From contig JACYXH010000175.1 in assembly GCA_026745465.1 (NCBI GenBank), positions 3,862,001-3,926,000 on the forward strand: a stretch of 64,000 nucleotides of DNA, given 5' to 3'. The stretch's first letter is position 1; every line of letters begins with the position of its first letter. The notes under the pieces were generated by a model, which was not told the origin of the DNA, ran no database searches, and saw only the letters and a list, made by a program, of their open reading frames with translations. This document shows, one piece after another, positions 59,946 through 64,000 of this stretch. The translations under genes and the position numbers were made by a program. Origin of the DNA: Lota lota (lineage: Eukaryota; Chordata; Actinopteri; Gadiformes; Lotidae).

Positions 59946-61120
59946 TAACAACAGGTGTCTCTGGCAGGTCAAGACACATCTGGTTCAAGGGCTGCCGCCA
60001 GTGTTTGGTTTTAAAAAGAAATGTGCCATAAATAAATCTTCTGCCTGCATTGTATTGATTCAGGGGAGTTTTTTTGCCACGTTAGTTTTTTCAGAGGCAG
60101 AGATAGCGAGAGATAAAGACAGAGACAGGAGAGCGAGACAGACGTATCAGCATTCCGTGTGGCTGTCATTACCGCGATCCATTCCCCCCAACCTGACGTC
60201 TGCCGTCAGCGGCCCCCCTTAATCAGCCGCATAATGAATGGAGGATGGGTCTGGGGAAGCTAGAGGCCTTGATCTGACAGAGGTGATCAATAACTCCATA
60301 TCACACCTTTTCATTTTTGGCTAGACACGGCTTGATGTAGGAGGTGGTGGTGTTCATGATGGTGGTGGTGGTTGTGTTGGTGGGGGTAGGCGGTTCCATA
60401 ATGCATCCGAATCAGATACGGTGATGAGAGAGCTTTTGAGTTTTCGACAACAGCGTTGATAGTTTGTGCGTTCTGAGAAAATAATGTGACAGTTTCTGAA
60501 AAGTTTTTACTTTTTGTAGTCTGTATTGAGTTTTTTTGTGGCAATGCACTTTTTGAATTTGTTTTATATGTTGTTTTTACAGATTTGATGGAGTGAAGAT
60601 ATGGTGGAAGAAATAAAAACCAGGGCTTACACAGAGAGATCCAACAGGTCTCATGAGGAGCAGATGAGTTACAGATACATTTTCAAAATTCATCCAAAGT
60701 CACAATTATTAAAAAATATCATTTCCTTCCCTCCCATAATCACTGTGGAATCAGGCCCTAGAAGGATCTGGTGTATGTTCAGCAGCAATGATGGATTGGA
60801 TTTGACACATGCCTGGTTTATGCTCATAAGGATTCAGAGAAGACTCCTGAATGTACTATGTCTCGATTTCTGTTTTGACGTTTGGGGCAAAACTGCCTTT
60901 ACATCCAGAAGATAATGATCAAGATGACCCAGCACACTAAACCATATGCTGTAGAGTGAATGAGATTAAATCTCATTATAAATGGATTCAGCTTGGTTGA
61001 ATACACCTTGGAGTGCTCCATTATTATATTACTGTCAGCTATTATGCCAATAGCATGCACCACACGATCGATTTTTGAGTCTGTTTTGGTCCGTATGTCC
61101 ATGCACAATGGAAATCGGTG
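59946..61120. other. Intergenic, no gene seen
   Basis: A GGTGGT-rich patch lies at 60340-60390. The 104-codon frame at 60601-60915 resembles no family that I know. Confidence 0.45.
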
Positions 61121-61450
61121 TCCATTTTAATTATGCAAATGGACCTCCCTCGTCGAATGACTTCCCAATCTAAACTGTATAGACGTCCGTGGAATAACAT
61201 TCTAGAGGAATAATGTATTTGGAGCCGTACGATTCATTTCCCCCTGTTCAAATTGAATGTTGAATAAGTTTTGAGAAAGTTGTGAATTATACAATGGATG
61301 TGATGAATTATTGAAGGGATGTTAGATTAGCTGTGGCCGCCTATCAGTGAGAACATCTGAATGAACAAATGAACTGAATGCCTAATAGGGTCACAGCTAA
61401 TTGCTCATACTGCTGATAAATGATGAAGAGGGCCATTTTTCACTAAGCAG
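61121..61450. promoter_or_regulatory. Candidate conserved non-coding element
   Basis: Complex, repeat-free sequence. It opens with TTTTAATTATGCAAATGG, which contains a perfect POU octamer (ATGCAAAT, 61133-61140) joined to a homeodomain TAATTA. Further TAAT, ATTAGCTG and GCTAATTGC words follow. The style resembles vertebrate developmental enhancers; conservation is not tested. Confidence 0.25.
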
Positions 61451-62180
61451 AGGAGATTATCAGATAGAACTGAATGGTAAACTCCATTGATAAATGGCAT
61501 AAGAAAGTATCGTAATCCCTGGTTTTTCCATAACGACACATGGATTCTGATTATTTAAAGGGGCTTTTGACCTGGATGTTTGGGTCCAGATGTAGAGCAT
61601 GTGGGGACAAGGAGAGGAGCAGGAGATTAGGAGCAGGATAAATAAGTAGAGAATAAACGCTACTGGTGAGATGGAGAGCATGATTAAAACAAAGTACAGA
61701 AATGAGATGCAGAATAGAAAGAGTAGCGAAAGTAGAGTTTGTAAGAGTAATAGAGAATGGTTGCGGGGTAGGATAATGAAAAGCCAGGACTTGGAACTGC
61801 AGAGGAAAGTTAGTGAGGTATCCTTTCAATTAAAGTGAAGATCATCTCTCAAAGTGGGAGGTTTGTAATCAACTTCCTCTGAAGCCAAGCAGGTCCATCG
61901 CACATGGCGGCTTTACACGTTTACATTAGTCATGTAGCATTTATTTTAAATGCATTAAGCCTCATTTTGGTTTGTATGCTGTTCAACTCCCAGACCCATT
62001 ATTCCCCAACTCTTCACTTCCTGACAGTTCTGCCTATCCCCTTTGCAAAAGTTACTGAGAAAGATACCTACCTACCTTCCACACAATTTTGGCTTCAATC
62101 ATTCCTGCAGATACATGCACTCACAAAGACACTACACATCACATCAGAGCAAGAGACGACTGACTGCACCACCGCTAGTT
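61451..62180. other. Intergenic, no gene seen
   Basis: Nothing recognisable. Confidence 0.5.
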
Positions 62181-62183
62181 TTA

Positions 62184-62185
<2 letters not shown>

Positions 62186-62242
<57 letters not shown>
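62186..62242. repeat. (CT)n microsatellite, 57 bp
   Basis: Uninterrupted CT run. Confidence 0.97.
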
Positions 62243-62244
<2 letters not shown>

Positions 62245-62935
62245 ATTGGACACCCCATGTCCTTGAAATCCCCAACTTTGCTGTTGGCAACATTTGACGC
62301 AACCGGAGCTAATTGCTAAGCGTTGCAGATGAGATAAAGAGGATATATTTGCTGCAGGACACGAGTAAAACTATAAGAAGTCAGTTCTACATCAAAAAAA
62401 TATCCAACCGGGTCACTGTATTGTGCTGCAGCCCCTTTTAATTGTAACCTTGAACATTTCGTTGTTAAATGGAAGTCTTGAACAAGCAGTTTACTGGAAA
62501 ACTAATTTAAAATAGGTGGATGTTTCCAAAATGGTTAATCTGCACACGCCAATGTTCGGCTCCAACCCAGCCTCGTACCTTGGGTTTCAATAGTTTATAA
62601 ACCCCTGCTCAGGGTTACTATCTTTTCCATAAGTAGGACACCATATGGCGCTCTATATGCGTTTCCACATTAGGTCCCGTCTGGTTTGGTCAGACACATC
62701 AGAGTGGAACTCATATGCATTCCACCCTGGGGCTCTGTGCTTTCCTCCATGTAAAGTCAAGCAGCAAATATAAGCGCTGCCCCGTAAACCACTCTGACCT
62801 GGGTACACCTTGAGATAGCCCTCAGCCAATCACCTGGCAGAACACCTGTCACTTCGTATTTAAGCGTATGGCTGGCACAGAATACTAGGTCACTGCAATA
62901 CACGGCACACTGCAACAGCATCTGTTTATCTGTGT
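62243..62935. other. Intergenic, no gene seen
   Basis: Complex sequence without recognisable features. A TATTTAAG word lies near 62858. Confidence 0.45.
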
Positions 62936-63150
62936 GCCTGTCTATCTATCTATCTATCTACAGTATTTATCTATATATCTATCTGTCTATCTGTCTGTCT
63001 GTTGATCCGTCTCTCTGCTGATCTATCCGTCTGCCTATCTGTCTGTCTGTCGATCTATCTGTCTGTCTGCTTGTGCATCTGTCGACCTATCTGTCTAACT
63101 ATATCTATGTTTATTTGTCTGCATACATGTCTGTCTTTCTGTCTGTCTAC
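62936..63150. repeat. (TCTA/TCTG)n tetranucleotide block
   Basis: About 215 bp of TCTA, TCTG and TCGA-type units with scattered substitutions. Confidence 0.94.
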
Positions 63151-63620
63151 CACTATAGTAGGAGTGAGCAACAATTGTGCCATGGAGGGAGAATGTCAGT
63201 GCAACAATGGTGAGGCAGTAGAGGTGAAGGCTGTTGACTTGCCTAAAGGGCACAGTGAGTTTGACTGATACATTCTGACATTGACATTGTCCTATCCATG
63301 AATGTATAAAGATTATGTAGAATGGCTCGCCTAAAATAGAATCCTATTTGGCGGTTAATGTCTCAGTGTGAGTTTGTGGTTGTACAGTTCCATTAGCCTA
63401 GAGATAACTCGTTACAGGGTCATGTTCTATCACAGAAGCTGCGTAAGAGGTCAGAGACACAAACGCAAAGGAAAATAAACAATTCCAATCGGACCAAATG
63501 AAAAGATGAGACTGGATTATTTGAATCCATTTACTCAAAACAAGTAGATACAGTGCAGCGCACCATTACATAATGGATTTGCATACACAAATCTATATTT
63601 GTGTGCAGTTTTTCCTGTAA

Positions 63621-63652
<32 letters not shown>

Positions 63653-63962
63653 TGGAAATTCAAATATCAGGCAGCCACAGTCCCTCAAGGCAGTGTCGCC
63701 TTGGTTACCACATACGTATGCGTTGGTCCTTCCCCGTCTCCCTGCATGGAAGTGACAGCATGATCAACAGAGAGCCACTGACCATCAGCCCAGCCCATTA
63801 CAGTGTCTCATGCTATTCTTACCAGCCATCACACTGCTCTCCGTACCGCTACAGGGCAGCCGGGACTTCTCAACTTAGACTTGATCTTGTCAAAGTCACT
63901 CATTGGCCGTGAGGAAAGAGGGCACACTCCTGGCCGGGTCTTAGCGTAGTCCTATAATTAGG
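63151..63962. other. Intergenic, short CA run, no gene
   Basis: CA run at 63624-63651. Otherwise no recognisable feature. Confidence 0.5.
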
Positions 63963-64000
63963 TGTGTGTGTGTGTGTGTGTGTGTTTGTGTGTGTGTTGT
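63963..64000. repeat. (GT)n repeat running to the window edge
   Basis: GT run with a TTTG interruption. It may continue beyond the window. Confidence 0.85.

Noticed and set aside
60601-60915. 104-codon plus-strand open frame
   Set aside because: Starts with ATG but shows no domain, no neighbouring exon and no recognisable similarity; treated as chance.

Overview
This window looks like nuclear DNA of a teleost fish. The support is a CYP3A-type cytochrome P450 with the vertebrate exon layout, a fish-type BEL/Pao retroelement, V-SINE-like tRNA-derived repeats and extremely dense (CA)n, (CT)n and (TA)n microsatellites. Such microsatellite density is typical of codfishes (Gadidae), but placing the species there is only an inference.

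Layout. Positions 37-2280 (minus strand) hold the 5' part of one host gene: exons 1-8 of a CYP3 gene with eight clean coding exons. Exons 9-13, which carry the I-helix, ExxR and heme-cysteine motifs, lie beyond the left edge. Its promoter lies just right of 2280. Everything from about 2.4 kb to 64 kb is non-coding as far as I can see: no other host exon could be recognised. This long gap holds more than 25 long dinucleotide tracts, four runs of 15-24 guanines, a 370-bp CTAGGTACG minisatellite, decayed SINE and LINE pieces, and a few candidate regulatory segments.

Mobile elements. A shortened but recent BEL/Pao element lies at 31743-35070 on the minus strand. It has near-identical LTRs, a perfect CAATC target duplication and a 565-codon Gag-like reading frame. 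Three copies of one 336-339 bp element (39325-39660, 44475-44811, 53083-53421) share orientation, start TGTAGC, end CCACA on the plus strand, and each has its own perfect 5-bp target duplication (ATTGT, GTACA, CTAGG). They look like solo LTRs or TRIM-like units, and each can fold into a nested, cloverleaf-like set of stems. This family is the most interesting non-textbook structure in the window.

Gene action. Only the P450 has an assignable cellular role: an ER-bound mono-oxygenase of xenobiotics and steroids. Two features of it deserve attention: a GC rather than GT donor after exon 5, and a 31-bp-arm foldback in intron 1. Nothing else forms a pathway or operon-like unit.
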